Source of the DNA: Flavobacterium laiguense
GTDB lineage: Bacteria; Bacteroidota; Bacteroidia; Flavobacteriales; Flavobacteriaceae
Direction: 5' to 3'
Length of the DNA: 64,000 nt
Assembly (NCBI RefSeq): GCF_003097655.1
Contig: NZ_QCZH01000003.1
Coordinates: 1 to 64,000 of the forward strand
Shown here: piece after piece, positions 9,976-19,145 of the stretch
Position numbering within the stretch: position 1 is the stretch's first letter
How the letters are laid out: every line of letters begins with the position of its first letter
The notes under the pieces: model-generated
Databases searched by the model: none
The model's input: the letters and a program-made list of their open reading frames with translations, nothing else
Told to the model about the DNA's origin: nothing
Made by a program: the position numbers and the translations under genes

Positions 9976-10350
9976 ATGAAAAATGCAACTATTTTTGTAC
10001 GTTCATTAATTGGTTTAGTACTAATTTTTATGTCGATTACTTATTTTTTTAATTTATTACCGAACCGTGTTAACAATGAAGATTTTAAAGCTTTTCAAGT
10101 AGGCTTAATTTCTTCTGTTTATTTAATGCCCATGGTAAAAACAATAGAATTATTATGCGGACTCTCCTACCTATCCGGCCGCTACGTTACACTATCCAAT
10201 CTCGTGGTGCTACCTGTTAGTATAAACATCTTATTTTATAATTTTTTCATAAATACAGATCAATTAGCTCTTGCCCTTTTTGTATTTTTGGGTAACTTCT
10301 TTTTGATTTACAGATACTGGAAAAATTACAAAAGCTTATTTACAGCATAA
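9976..10350 (+). CDS. Small DoxX-like membrane protein
   Basis: The 124-aa product has four predicted membrane helices and the layout of the DoxX/DoxD group: a first helix ending in a GLVLIFMSITYF type segment, then PMVKTIELLCGLSYLSGRY, where the Glu in helix 2 is typical, then two more helices. Members are small inner-membrane proteins of poorly defined redox or stress function. It stands alone, with its own upstream promoter-like box and a strong terminator just after it. Confidence 0.65.
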   Translation: MKNATIFVRSLIGLVLIFMSITYFFNLLPNRVNNEDFKAFQVGLISSVYLMPMVKTIELLCGLSYLSGRYVTLSNLVVLPVSINILFYNFFINTDQLALALFVFLGNFFLIYRYWKNYKSLFTA

Positions 10351-10370
10351 ATAAAAACCATTTTAAACAA

Positions 10371-10410
10371 AAAAACCCCGTCTCATTATTTATAACGAGA
10401 CGGGGTTTAT
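10371..10410. terminator. Bidirectional terminator hairpin
   Basis: AAACCCCGTCTC pairs with GAGACGGGGTTT around a 12-base loop (10373-10408). It separates the convergent DoxX-like and lpdA genes. Confidence 0.9.
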
Positions 10411-10427
10411 ATTTTAAGAACTTAAAA

Positions 10428-11831
10428 CTATACGTGTAAAGCTCTGTTATCAGTAGCTGCCAATGCCGCTTCTTTTATCGCTTCCGCAAAAGTTGGATGC
10501 GCATGTGACATTCTTGAAATATCTTCGGCAGACGCTTTAAATTCCATTGCGGTTACCGCTTCGGCAATCAAATCAGCAGTTCTGGCGCCAATCATGTGAA
10601 CTCCAAGAACCTCATCTGTTTTGGCATCGGCAAGGATTTTTACAAATCCATCAAGATCTCCACTCGCACGAGCACGTCCTAAGGCTTTGAAAGGAAAACT
10701 TCCCACTTTATATTCAACTCCAGACGCTTTTAATTGTTCTTCTGTTTGTCCAACGGCAGCCACTTCTGGCCATGTGTAAACCACACCAGGTATCAAGTTG
10801 TAATCAATATGAGGTTTTTGACCCGCCAAGATTTCAGCAACCATAGTTCCTTCTTCTTCAGCTTTGTGCGCCAACATAGCTCCGCGAACTACATCTCCAA
10901 TAGCATAAATATTAGAAGCCGAAGTTTGTAAATGATCGTTTACTTCCACTTGTCCTCTATCAGATATTTTAACTCCAGCCTTATCAACATTCAATCCATC
11001 TGTATACGGACGACGACCAACAGAAACTAAAGAGTAATCTCCTTCTAAAGTAATTGTTTCTCCTTTAGCATTTTCAGCTTGTACAATTACGGCATCCCCA
11101 TTTCTTTCTACCGATTTCACTTTATGCGAAACATAGAATTTCATTCCTTGTTTTTTCAATACTTTAGTCAATTCTTTAGACAAAGCACCATCCATTCCCG
11201 GAATAATTCTGTCCATGAATTCTACAACCGAAACTTGCGCCCCTAATCTTAAATACACTTGACCTAACTCAATACCAATAACACCACCACCAATAATAAC
11301 AAGGTGTTTTGGAACTTCTTTAAGAGCCAATGCTTCTGTTGAAGTGATGATTCTTTCTTTATCTATTTTGATAAAAGGCAAAGAAGACGGTTTTGAACCA
11401 GTTGCGATAATGATATTTTTACCCTCAATTGTTTCTGATGTACCGTCGGCTTTTGCGATTGCAACATGTGTCGCATCCACAAATGATCCTAAACCATTAA
11501 AAACAGTCACTTTGTTTTTGTCCATCAAGTAATTTATCCCACCCGATGTTTGATCTACTATGCCTTGTTTGCGAGCAATCATTTTCTCTAAATTTACTTT
11601 TACTTCTCCCGAAACTTCAATTCCGTGATCTGCAAAATGCTTGATCTCCGCATAATGATGCGAAGAGGATAACAATGCTTTAGACGGAATACAACCTACA
11701 TTTAAGCAAGTCCCCCCTAAAGTGGAATATTTTTCTATAATGGCCGTTTTGAAACCTAATTGTGCGCAACGAACAGCCGAAACATATCCGCCTGGCCCAG
11801 AACCTATAATAACTACGTCAAATGAACTCAT
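10428..11831 (-). CDS. lpdA: Dihydrolipoyl dehydrogenase (E3)
   Basis: E3 reoxidises dihydrolipoamide in the 2-oxoacid dehydrogenase complexes and glycine cleavage, using FAD and NAD+. The 467-aa product has GSGPGG at 10-15, the redox disulfide in GGTCLNVGCIPSK (C42, C47), the NAD-binding GGGVIGIELG, and the C-terminal HAHPTFAEAIKE with the catalytic His445/Glu450 pair. An upstream in-frame ATG at 11894 would add 21 residues, but the promoter at 11864-11896 lies within that extension and family members start at MSSFDVV, so 11831 is chosen. No other E1 or E2 gene adjoins it. Confidence 0.95.
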   Translation of the reverse strand: MSSFDVVIIGSGPGGYVSAVRCAQLGFKTAIIEKYSTLGGTCLNVGCIPSKALLSSSHHYAEIKHFADHGIEVSGEVKVNLEKMIARKQGIVDQTSGGINYLMDKNKVTVFNGLGSFVDATHVAIAKADGTSETIEGKNIIIATGSKPSSLPFIKIDKERIITSTEALALKEVPKHLVIIGGGVIGIELGQVYLRLGAQVSVVEFMDRIIPGMDGALSKELTKVLKKQGMKFYVSHKVKSVERNGDAVIVQAENAKGETITLEGDYSLVSVGRRPYTDGLNVDKAGVKISDRGQVEVNDHLQTSASNIYAIGDVVRGAMLAHKAEEEGTMVAEILAGQKPHIDYNLIPGVVYTWPEVAAVGQTEEQLKASGVEYKVGSFPFKALGRARASGDLDGFVKILADAKTDEVLGVHMIGARTADLIAEAVTAMEFKASAEDISRMSHAHPTFAEAIKEAALAATDNRALHV

Positions 11832-11863
11832 AGTAATGTGTGTGTTTTTTATTTTTTGTGCTG

Positions 11864-11896
11864 CAAAATTAAGGAATTCAAACACGAATTCCACAA
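11864..11896 (-). promoter_or_regulatory. lpdA promoter, TTG-N22-TAATTTTG
   Basis: On the minus strand TTG (11896-11894) is followed after 22 bases by TAATTTTG (11871-11864), a full match to the Bacteroidota promoter pattern. It predicts a leader of about 30 bases before the ATG at 11831. Confidence 0.65.
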
Positions 11897-11920
11897 ATTT
11901 TCACGAATATATAATTAAAA

Positions 11921-12211
11921 TCAAGGCTTTTTTGTGGGATTTTTTGAAGTATGAAAAACAGAATGAATGATAACTTCGTTCTGATATATTTCGTAAACAA
12001 TAACAAATGGAAATTTTTTTAAAGGCAACTCCCGATAATAAGGAGTTTTTTTTATTTCAAATAATTCAGGATGGGTCTTTAAAATTTTAAAATAACCTTT
12101 TAGATAAGTTAAAAAATATTTTCCTAACCCAACACTCCTACCCTCATAAAAATCAATAGATTCATTTATTTCGATTTCCGCTAATCTTAAAATCGTGAGT
12201 TTAAAAACCAT
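11921..12211 (-). CDS. RelE/ParE-family toxin
   Basis: A 96-aa protein with the ParE layout: AEIEINESIDFYEGRSVGLGKYFL, an HPELF segment, YRELPLKKFPFVIVYEI and a final strand IIHSVFHTSKNP. ParE/RelE toxins block gyrase or cut mRNA on the ribosome; which applies here cannot be told. Its start overlaps the end of the upstream antitoxin by 11 bases, the usual translational coupling. Confidence 0.85.
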   Translation of the reverse strand: MVFKLTILRLAEIEINESIDFYEGRSVGLGKYFLTYLKGYFKILKTHPELFEIKKTPYYRELPLKKFPFVIVYEIYQNEVIIHSVFHTSKNPTKKP

Positions 12212-12446
12212 ATTTAGCCTTCAAGCGTTGTTCGACTTCCTCCCAAGAACTTGATTCACTTTGTCCAGAAAAATATTTTTCCCGCTCCTCAGCTACAGTT
12301 ACATAATGGCTTTCAGAAACGACCGAAGAATTCTCTTCATTATTGATAGCATCAAAAACACCTTCTAGTACTTCTAACTTAGAATCATCTTGAATGAATT
12401 TACCGAAATCAACTATCAGTTTTTGTCTTAACTCTTTAGTTTTCAT
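12201..12446 (-). CDS. Antitoxin of the ParE-type pair (addiction module protein)
   Basis: The 81-aa acidic protein (MKTKELRQ start) ends in EREKYFSGQSESSSWEEVEQRLK, the tail typical of small addiction-module antitoxins that bind a partner toxin. A longer frame from 12503 exists, but a -7 box at 12465-12472 lies inside it, so the ATG at 12446 is preferred. No classic DNA-binding motif is evident in the N-terminal half. It precedes and overlaps the toxin gene. Confidence 0.8.
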   Translation of the reverse strand: MKTKELRQKLIVDFGKFIQDDSKLEVLEGVFDAINNEENSSVVSESHYVTVAEEREKYFSGQSESSSWEEVEQRLKAKYGF

Positions 12447-12464
12447 TGTTGTATTATTTAAATT

Positions 12465-12472
12465 CAAATTTA
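12465..12472 (-). promoter_or_regulatory. Candidate -7 box (TAAATTTG) of the toxin-antitoxin operon
   Basis: The minus-strand TAAATTTG lies 18 bases before the antitoxin ATG. A TTG lies 28 bases further up, which is longer than the usual spacing. Confidence 0.4.
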
Positions 12473-12790
12473 ATGCTTTTTTATTTAAACTTTTAATTAT
12501 CAACCGGAATTATCAAATCAAACTACATCCCCATTTTACTTCATTAATCAAAAAGAGTAGTTTCCCAAATTCACAAACTATCACATCAAATGCAACAAAC
12601 AGCTTAAGCACACAATTTAGGAACACAAAAAAACATCCTGAATCATAGTGACACAAGCCTCCTTAAAAAACAATTTTAAATTTCAATTCAATATTCCAAC
12701 AGTGTTACCAAAACGTAAACTAATCAAAAACAATTAGTTATAATGCTAAAAACAGGTATTAATACGTGTTTTTTCTGCAAACTGATTTTA

Positions 12791-12798
12791 TAAATTTG
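12791..12798 (+). promoter_or_regulatory. Candidate -7 box (TAAATTTG) for the 501-aa orphan gene
   Basis: TAAATTTG fits the consensus and sits 67 bases before the ATG at 12866. The rest of the 12504-12865 gap is AT-rich with nothing recognised. Confidence 0.45.
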
Positions 12799-12865
12799 AA
12801 ATGTTAATATCTAACAAGCGGTAACCGAAAAGCTTATAGAGTAGGTAAATATTAAAACAAAATTT

Positions 12866-14371
12866 ATGAATAATGTAAACCCAAAAAATGAAGTTTTAGA
12901 ATTAGAAGCTATTTCTACATCTGATTTAGCTAATTTGGTTTTTGATCAAATTCAAATTGGAGCTGCTCCTGTAGCTTCTGCATTAAACATGCCAAATCTA
13001 ATCCCTGTTAACGAAAGTTCTATAGGTGATTTTCCTTGGTTTTGGCAATCAGGAACAAATTTTGTTGAATCCACCTACAACTGGCTAAACAATATATTTG
13101 CTTCGCAAAAAGACTATGTAGGCACAAACGGTAGCGCTTTAACTACTTCCTATTTTAATGTCCTGCAATCAACGGCTTATGTTTTAGGCTCTCAAGATGC
13201 AGGCAAATTAAATGCGGCAAATTTAGCAAATGCGGCAACCGTAAACACCACAATATTGGATTGGATAGCTACTTTTGGCCAATTTCCTTCCACAGTGGTT
13301 AACACACAAACAGCACAATTAAATTATATAATGACTCAAGTCATTGGTTGGGGAAATCCTGGACTTACTCTTTCTCAGTTTAGAAATAGTACTAACCCAA
13401 TGGCTTTATTACCTAATATTCCAATAGGTGGTGATACTGTAGTAAATGATTTGATGACTTATTTAGGAAATTCAAGTTCTGTGGCAAATATCCAAAATGC
13501 TGTAGTGAGTTTTAACAATCAATTGAATCAAACTAGAAACAATGTAAATCCAGCTACAAAGCCTACTAGTGTTCTCCCAGGATTTATGCAAACCATTAGT
13601 AATCTTGGTGTGACTCAAATTGTACCAAAAATTGACATAATGGAATCGACTGCGGTGATTCAGAATAATCTTTTACCTGCTTCGGGTACTGGAAAGAGTT
13701 TTTCAGTAAGTTTAGAAACATCCAACTATTCTTCGACTGAGGTACAAGTTTCTGCATCAGGGAAAGCTTCAATTGGCAGTTCTAATTTTTTCCTAGGCTT
13801 TCACGCAAGTGCTGGAGTAAGCTACAACATGTATGATTTTGCATCAAACTTAACAACTTGTTCGGTAACTATGACTTTTAACGGAGTTACAACCGTTACT
13901 CCTAAGCCTAGTTCTTATGATATTTCTACAGGTTGCGGATGGTGGAATCCAGATCCAATTCAAGATGCCGCCAATCCAATCACAGATCAAAGTGGTTATA
14001 AATTTTCTCCAACACCTAGCTATAACTTCGGTGTAAATGGAAATTTTGGAACTTTGGCAAGAATAATGATTAGCCAGCAGCCCATAATTAGCCTAACATA
14101 CAGCAATGCTGATTATGCTGCTTTTCAATCTATATTCAAAGAAAGCTCAAGCTGGGGAGTATCATTTCTAGGAATTCCTCTAGGTGGAGGATCACAATCC
14201 TATTATAAATGTGTTACCACTCAAGACAGCCAAAAACAAACTGTAACTATAACAATGTCACCTGTAGGAACTACAACACCAGTATCTGCAACAGCACAAT
14301 TGGCATATGTTGTGGGAGCCCAAATTTTATGGCCAGGAGCAACTACAGCACAAAATAGAGCTGCATTATAA
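12866..14371 (+). CDS. Unrecognised 501-aa protein
   Basis: I do not recognise a family. The frame is intact, starts with ATG, has a promoter-like box upstream and a strong terminator 50 bases after the stop, so it is a real single-gene unit. There is no signal peptide: the start MNNVNPKNEVLELEAIST is polar. Residues about 50-270 look helical, with Asn/Ala-rich stretches. From about 275 the composition turns to Ser/Thr/Gly-rich beta type (GKSFSVSLETSNYSS, VSASGKASIGSSNFF), with an unusual GCGWWNPDPI motif near 355, and the final part again looks like beta strands. The composition suggests an extracellular, lectin- or pore-protein-like fold, but that is only an impression. Neighbours give no clue. 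Confidence 0.75.
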   Translation: MNNVNPKNEVLELEAISTSDLANLVFDQIQIGAAPVASALNMPNLIPVNESSIGDFPWFWQSGTNFVESTYNWLNNIFASQKDYVGTNGSALTTSYFNVLQSTAYVLGSQDAGKLNAANLANAATVNTTILDWIATFGQFPSTVVNTQTAQLNYIMTQVIGWGNPGLTLSQFRNSTNPMALLPNIPIGGDTVVNDLMTYLGNSSSVANIQNAVVSFNNQLNQTRNNVNPATKPTSVLPGFMQTISNLGVTQIVPKIDIMESTAVIQNNLLPASGTGKSFSVSLETSNYSSTEVQVSASGKASIGSSNFFLGFHASAGVSYNMYDFASNLTTCSVTMTFNGVTTVTPKPSSYDISTGCGWWNPDPIQDAANPITDQSGYKFSPTPSYNFGVNGNFGTLARIMISQQPIISLTYSNADYAAFQSIFKESSSWGVSFLGIPLGGGSQSYYKCVTTQDSQKQTVTITMSPVGTTTPVSATAQLAYVVGAQILWPGATTAQNRAAL

Positions 14372-14420
14372 TAAATCAGCCCTGTTTTTGCAAAAAAAAT
14401 TGCTCAATCAATTTTTAATA

Positions 14421-14456
14421 ATGCAAAGTAGTTTCATTACTACTTTGCATTTTTTT
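14421..14456 (+). terminator. Strong terminator after the 501-aa orphan gene
   Basis: A perfect 12-bp stem, ATGCAAAGTAGT with ACTACTTTGCAT, closes a 6-base loop and is followed by a run of T. Confidence 0.9.
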
Positions 14457-14495
14457 ATAGAAAGTAATTTGAACTAAACCACTATGACATGAAGT

Positions 14496-14954
14496 CTAAA
14501 CCTCCACCACCGTGGTGTTCTTGACTTCGCTAATCATAAACGTGCTGTGGGTACTCCCAATATGCTCCAGTGTAGTGAGTTTAGTTACCAAAAAAGTACG
14601 GTACGCTTCCATGTCTTTTACCACGATCTTTAGGATATAATCATAATCGCCGCTTACATGATGGCATTCCAGTACTTCTTTGAGTTGCACCACTTGCTTC
14701 TCGAAGGTATCAATAAACTCCTTGGTATGCTGAACGAGTTTGAGGTGGCAAAAAACCACGAATCCCTTTTCGATTTTCGAATGGTTGAGCAAAACCACAT
14801 ATTTGTCTATAATGCCTTCGCGTTCCAGTTTTTTGATGCGCTCATAAACTGCGGTAACCGAAAGGTTGAGTTTTAGGGACAGTTCTTTGGTAGTTTTCTT
14901 GCAATCGGTTTGTAGTAAGTACAATAGTTTTTTGTCGGTGGCGTCGAGTGTCAT
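14496..14954 (-). CDS. Lrp/AsnC-family transcriptional regulator
   Basis: The 152-aa protein has an N-terminal winged HTH (DATDKKLLYLLQTDCKKTTKELSLKLNLS region, roughly residues 3-50, with TAVYERIKKLEREGII as recognition part) and a RAM ligand-binding domain (HVSGDYDYILKIVVKDMEAY, about 95-115). Such regulators respond to amino acids. It is divergent from the PLP enzyme at 15317, 360 bases away, which makes that gene its likely target. Confidence 0.92.
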   Translation of the reverse strand: MTLDATDKKLLYLLQTDCKKTTKELSLKLNLSVTAVYERIKKLEREGIIDKYVVLLNHSKIEKGFVVFCHLKLVQHTKEFIDTFEKQVVQLKEVLECHHVSGDYDYILKIVVKDMEAYRTFLVTKLTTLEHIGSTHSTFMISEVKNTTVVEV

Positions 14955-15172
14955 TGTTTTTTTTTGTTATCTGTTATCAGTTATCAGTTGTCGGTTTTCT
15001 CTATTCTCTATTTTGAAATAAAATCTAGCAAATTATTATTCAGACTCTAAAATTAGAAAAATAATTTACACATATACAGTTTTTTAGTTTTAAAATCTAA
15101 TATTTTGAATGACTGTTGATTATTAATCCGTAAAGTTTTTATTTTGAACTAAGAACTTTGAACCACCAAAGT

Positions 15173-15290
15173 GCCCTAGCCCCGATAGTAGTGAAAATCC
15201 TTTTCTTTTTTTCCTTTAAAAAAAGAAAAGATTGAAACGTCCCGATAGCTATCGGGAAGCGGTTCCGATAGCTATCGGAATAGCTCCTAA
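15173..15290 (+). repeat. Dispersed repeat with two 18-bp palindromes, upstream of the PLP lyase
   Basis: The element starts GCCCTAGCCCCGATAG and ends AGCTCCT, with complementary arms AATCCTTTTCTTTTTT and AAAAAAGAAAAGATT that fold back on each other. Elements with this start and end are familiar in Flavobacterium intergenic DNA. Nested in it are two perfect palindromes, TCCCGATAGCTATCGGGA (15240-15257) and TTCCGATAGCTATCGGAA (15263-15280). It ends 27 bases before the PLP enzyme start, so it is probably transcribed in that gene's leader. Confidence 0.65.
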
Positions 15291-15316
15291 CAAAAAAATA
15301 ACCATTAAAAAAAACT

Positions 15317-16540
15317 ATGAAAAATTTCAATCCAGCAGACAACATTCAGGATCTACAGTATTTTGGCGAATTTGGCGGCGTCAATCCATCGATTTCCGAT
15401 TCATCGACTTATACGTTTCTTTCGGCCAAAACCATGTTCGACACTTTTGAGGGCAATATGGAAGGCTGTTATTTGTATTCTCGTCATTCGTCTCCAAGTA
15501 ATCTGTATTTAGACAAAGCCCTAGCGGCTATGGAAGGAACCGAAACGGCCAATGTTTCGGCTTCGGGAATGGGAGCAATTACGCCTACCCTAATGCAACT
15601 CTGCGGATCGGGCGACCATATTGTGTCGAGCCGAACCATTTATGGAGGAACCTATGCGTTCCTAAAAAACTTCACGCCAAGGTTTGGTATCAATACTACC
15701 TTTGTCGACATCACAAAATTAGCTGTGGTTGAAGCAGCGATCACTCCACAAACCAAAGTATTGTATTGCGAAACGGTGAGTAATCCCTTGCTTGAAGTGG
15801 CTGATATTGTGGGATTATCAAAAATTGCCAAAAAACACAATTTGACATTGGTGGTGGATAATACGTTCTCCCCACTATCTGTTTCACCTGCAAAATTGGG
15901 TGCTGATATAGTGATTCATAGCTTGACAAAATACATTAACGGAAGTAGTGATACAGTGGGTGGCGTGACTTGTGCATCGCAAGATTTCATCAATAGTCTG
16001 AAGAATGTGAATAGTGGCGCGAGTATGCTTCTTGGACCAACAATGGATAGTTTACGCTCGGCCAGTGTGATGAAAAACTTGCGCACCTTGCACATCCGTA
16101 TGAAACAACACAGTCATAACGCACAATATCTTGCAGAACGCTTTGAAAAAGATGGAATAAAAACGGTTTATCCGGGTTTAAAAAGTCATCCGAGTCATGA
16201 ATTGTACGCCAGCATGATTAATCCAGAATATGGTTTTGGAGGAATGATGACCCTAGACATGGGAACTTTGGAAAAAGCAAACGCAGTAATGGAATTAATG
16301 CAGGCCAAAAATCTAGGCTATCTTGCCGTGAGTTTAGGGTTTTACAAAACCTTGTTTAGCGCGCCGGGCACCTCGACCTCCAGCGAAATCCCTATGGAAG
16401 AACAAATCGAAATGGGATTGACCGATGGTTTAATTCGTTTCTCTATTGGATTGGATAACGACATCGAGAGAACGTATCAAATGATGAAAGAATGTTTAGT
16501 TGAACTTCATGTTTTACAAAGTAATTCTGCAGCAATGTAA
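15317..16540 (+). CDS. Cys/Met-metabolism PLP enzyme, methionine gamma-lyase type
   Basis: The 407-aa protein belongs to the trans-sulfuration PLP family. It has the phosphate-binding YSRHSSPSN (54-62), the ring-stacking region YGGTY, VVDNTFSPL with Asp181, and HSLTKYINGSSD with the PLP lysine K205. Members split methionine or cystathionine, or make homocysteine from O-acetylhomoserine; sequence by eye does not separate these. The divergent Lrp-type regulator and an amino acid permease on the far side favour amino acid catabolism. The leader contains a structured repeat. A terminator shared with the permease follows. Confidence 0.85.
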   Translation: MKNFNPADNIQDLQYFGEFGGVNPSISDSSTYTFLSAKTMFDTFEGNMEGCYLYSRHSSPSNLYLDKALAAMEGTETANVSASGMGAITPTLMQLCGSGDHIVSSRTIYGGTYAFLKNFTPRFGINTTFVDITKLAVVEAAITPQTKVLYCETVSNPLLEVADIVGLSKIAKKHNLTLVVDNTFSPLSVSPAKLGADIVIHSLTKYINGSSDTVGGVTCASQDFINSLKNVNSGASMLLGPTMDSLRSASVMKNLRTLHIRMKQHSHNAQYLAERFEKDGIKTVYPGLKSHPSHELYASMINPEYGFGGMMTLDMGTLEKANAVMELMQAKNLGYLAVSLGFYKTLFSAPGTSTSSEIPMEEQIEMGLTDGLIRFSIGLDNDIERTYQMMKECLVELHVLQSNSAAM

Positions 16541-16720
16541 TACCGATTAAATATCAATACTGTTTAATTAAGCATACTCACTGTTTCATTTAGACGAAGG
16601 AGAAATCACAACAAGTTATTCAGATTATGCGATTTATCCTTTGTCGAAATAACAAAATTACACTGTACATGTTAAATTATTTTAAAAACGAATAACCTTT
16701 TTTTAGCATTATACAGACAT

Positions 16721-16760
16721 AAAAAATCCCCTCAAAAAATATTTTTTGAGGGGAATTTTC
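16721..16760. terminator. Bidirectional terminator hairpin
   Basis: A perfect inverted repeat, TCCCCTCAAAAAAT against ATTTTTTGAGGGGA (16728-16755), lies between the convergent PLP enzyme and amino acid permease genes. Confidence 0.88.
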
Positions 16761-16778
16761 TATTGAAAACATTCTATA

Positions 16779-18710
16779 TTAGCTTTCTTTCAAATTCAGT
16801 TTACTGTTTTTTCGGCTGAAGCCAAAGTAAATTACCAATCCAAACAGCAACCAAACAGTAAAGTAAATCCAGTTCCAAACGCTTAACTCGGCCATCATAT
16901 ACAAACAGCAGATTAAACCCAAAAGCGGAATTAAAGACAAGTTTTCTTTGTATGACCAAAACACCAATCCAACGATAACAATCAAGAAAATCCACATTGG
17001 TATTTTGTGTTTGAACAAATCAAATCCACTTTCATATTTCACTGAATCCGAAATAGGCAATCCTGCAACCACAGAAGCATACTTGGCATCATCCTCTTGA
17101 TATTGGCTCAACAAATGCTCTACATCCGGTTTTTCGGTAGTACTTGTTTTTCCTTCAATACTTACCAAATAATCATACACTTTTTGCGTCTCTTCTTTAT
17201 TCAAAGAAGTAATAATAAACTCCGAATCGTTAATTTTAGTTTCATTGGTAATGAAACCCATAGTTGCTTTTTTGTTGTATCCAAAAGAGAAAACCAAAGC
17301 AATCACAATTAATAAAGGAAAAATATATTTTGAATTGACATAAGGCGTTTTGAATTTTCCTCTTGGAATATCAGTTCTATTTTGCAAAGCCAAAACCCCA
17401 GCGCATACCAATACAAAAGCAAATAATGTTCCGATACTGCATAAATCAGTTACCATAGTTAAATTCAAAAATAAAGCAGGAACCGCAACTACAAAACCAA
17501 CTACGATTGTGGCAAAAGAAGGTGTTTTGAATTTTGGGTGCACAGTAGAGAATTTTTTTGGCAACAAACCATCTCGACTCATACTCATCCAGATACGCGG
17601 TTGTCCCATTTGAAAAACCAACAAAACACTCGCCATGGCCACTACAGCACTCACGGCAATAATTCCCGACATCCATTTTAAATGCAATTGATCAAATACA
17701 AAAGCCAATGGATCACCTACATTCAAGGTATTATAACTTACCATACCGGTAAGAACCAGTGCAATGGCAATATATAGAATCGTACAAATAATAATAGCCC
17801 ACATCATCCCTCTTGGCAAATCACGTTGTGGGTCTTTACACTCTTCGGCAGTAGTCGAAATAGCATCAAAACCAATATAGGCAAAGAACACTGCCGAAAC
17901 TCCTTTTAAAACTCCCGAAACTCCATTCGGTGCAAAAGGATGCCAATTGGTAGTGTCTACATAAAATATACCCACGGCAATTACCAAAAGAACGATACAA
18001 AGCTTAACCACTACCATAATATTGCTAGCATTACGGGATTCTTTCATTCCACGGTAAATTAAGGCAGTAATCAAAACAATAATCAATAGTGCCGGTAAAT
18101 CGGCTACAAAATGAAAAGAACCAATCATCGGAGATGTTTTCCAAGCTGTATAGGCATTTTGCATTCCCAAACTCAAATTTTCAAAAGACTTTCCGGCTTC
18201 CATCAGGGCTGTAGCATCTTTAAAGCCGTTTGAAGCTGTTAGATAATCCATTTGTACCCATTGGGGCAAATCGATTCCTCCACTGGAGAGCAAGCTCGTA
18301 AAGTAATCACTCCACGATATGGCGACCGTTATATTCCCTACAGAGTATTCCATAATTAATGCCCAACCAATAATCCAAGCGATTAATTCCCCAAAAGCAA
18401 CATAGGAATAGGTATAAGCACTTCCAGAAACTGGAACCATCGAAGCAAACTCAGCATAAGCAAAAGCAGCAAAACTACAAGCAATAGCCGTAAACAAAAA
18501 CAAGAAGATTACTGCAGGACCCCCATCAAAACTAGCTTTTCCTATGGTACTAAAAATACCGGCACCTACAATGGCTGCAATCCCAAATGCTGTTAAATCT
18601 TTGGCAGTCAAGTGTTTTCCTAGAGCATCATGCCCCTCGAGATTATTTTTCTCGACCTGTTTTAAAATATCTTGAACTGTTTTTTTTCTAAAAAGCCCTT
18701 TTAATGCCAT
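16779..18710 (-). CDS. APC-superfamily amino acid permease
   Basis: This 643-aa transporter has the APC signature early on (FGIAAIVGAGIFSTIGKA in helix 1) and about 12-14 membrane segments. SVGNITVAISWSDY and AFVLVCAGVLAL resemble cationic amino acid transporters. A hydrophilic insert of about 95 residues with charged TNETKINDSEF and QYQEDDAKYASV breaks the late helices. A longer frame starts at 18794, but a -7 box lies at that point and MALKGLFRKKT is the normal start, so 18710 is chosen. Substrate not determined. Confidence 0.88.
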   Translation of the reverse strand: MALKGLFRKKTVQDILKQVEKNNLEGHDALGKHLTAKDLTAFGIAAIVGAGIFSTIGKASFDGGPAVIFLFLFTAIACSFAAFAYAEFASMVPVSGSAYTYSYVAFGELIAWIIGWALIMEYSVGNITVAISWSDYFTSLLSSGGIDLPQWVQMDYLTASNGFKDATALMEAGKSFENLSLGMQNAYTAWKTSPMIGSFHFVADLPALLIIVLITALIYRGMKESRNASNIMVVVKLCIVLLVIAVGIFYVDTTNWHPFAPNGVSGVLKGVSAVFFAYIGFDAISTTAEECKDPQRDLPRGMMWAIIICTILYIAIALVLTGMVSYNTLNVGDPLAFVFDQLHLKWMSGIIAVSAVVAMASVLLVFQMGQPRIWMSMSRDGLLPKKFSTVHPKFKTPSFATIVVGFVVAVPALFLNLTMVTDLCSIGTLFAFVLVCAGVLALQNRTDIPRGKFKTPYVNSKYIFPLLIVIALVFSFGYNKKATMGFITNETKINDSEFIITSLNKEETQKVYDYLVSIEGKTSTTEKPDVEHLLSQYQEDDAKYASVVAGLPISDSVKYESGFDLFKHKIPMWIFLIVIVGLVFWSYKENLSLIPLLGLICCLYMMAELSVWNWIYFTVWLLFGLVIYFGFSRKNSKLNLKES

Positions 18711-18791
18711 GTTGTAAATTTTATCGTTATAAACTAATATATTGTATTTTTTGCAATATTTTTTAAATAAAAAAGCAAAAATTTTAAAGCC

Positions 18792-18799
18792 CAAATATA
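18792..18799 (-). promoter_or_regulatory. Candidate -7 box (TATATTTG) of the permease gene
   Basis: Minus-strand TATATTTG sits about 80 bases before the ATG at 18710. A second match, TAAATTTG, is at 18805-18812. The rest of the gap to 19145 is AT-rich without other recognised content. Confidence 0.4.
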
Positions 18800-19114
18800 T
18801 AAAACAAATTTAATCTTTAAAGTCTAGATGCTATTTTTTTATAATATTATGATATAAAAACTATATTTCTCTTTTTAAGCTTAAATAAAGTCAAATATAC
18901 ACTTATAAAACACATGTAAACAAAATATAATTCAATATTTATTTAAAAAAGTTCAAAATTGCAAAAAATGTAAATCGAACCTTAATAATAGAAAAGCAGA
19001 CAATCCAATTGTTGATGATTAGGCGCATTATCATTCTTTTTTTTAATAATGCAAAACAAAAACGTTAAGCCGAATTTTATTAGCAATTAATTTAATAAAC
19101 TTAGCTAAAAAAAC

Positions 19115-19122
19115 TACTTTTG
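19115..19122 (+). promoter_or_regulatory. Candidate -7 box (TACTTTTG) of the GHL10 gene
   Basis: TACTTTTG lies 23 bases before the ATG at 19146. No TTG is at the standard distance upstream. Confidence 0.4.
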
Positions 19123-19145
19123 ATTTCTTTATAAAAAGATTGAAA

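Noticed and set aside
11832-11894. Longer N terminus for lipoamide dehydrogenase
   Set aside because: The extension contains a full promoter and has no similarity to the family.
15173-15316. SAM or other riboswitch before the methionine-gamma-lyase-type gene
   Set aside because: The folded leader does not show a known SAM aptamer core; its ends and arms match a dispersed flavobacterial repeat better.
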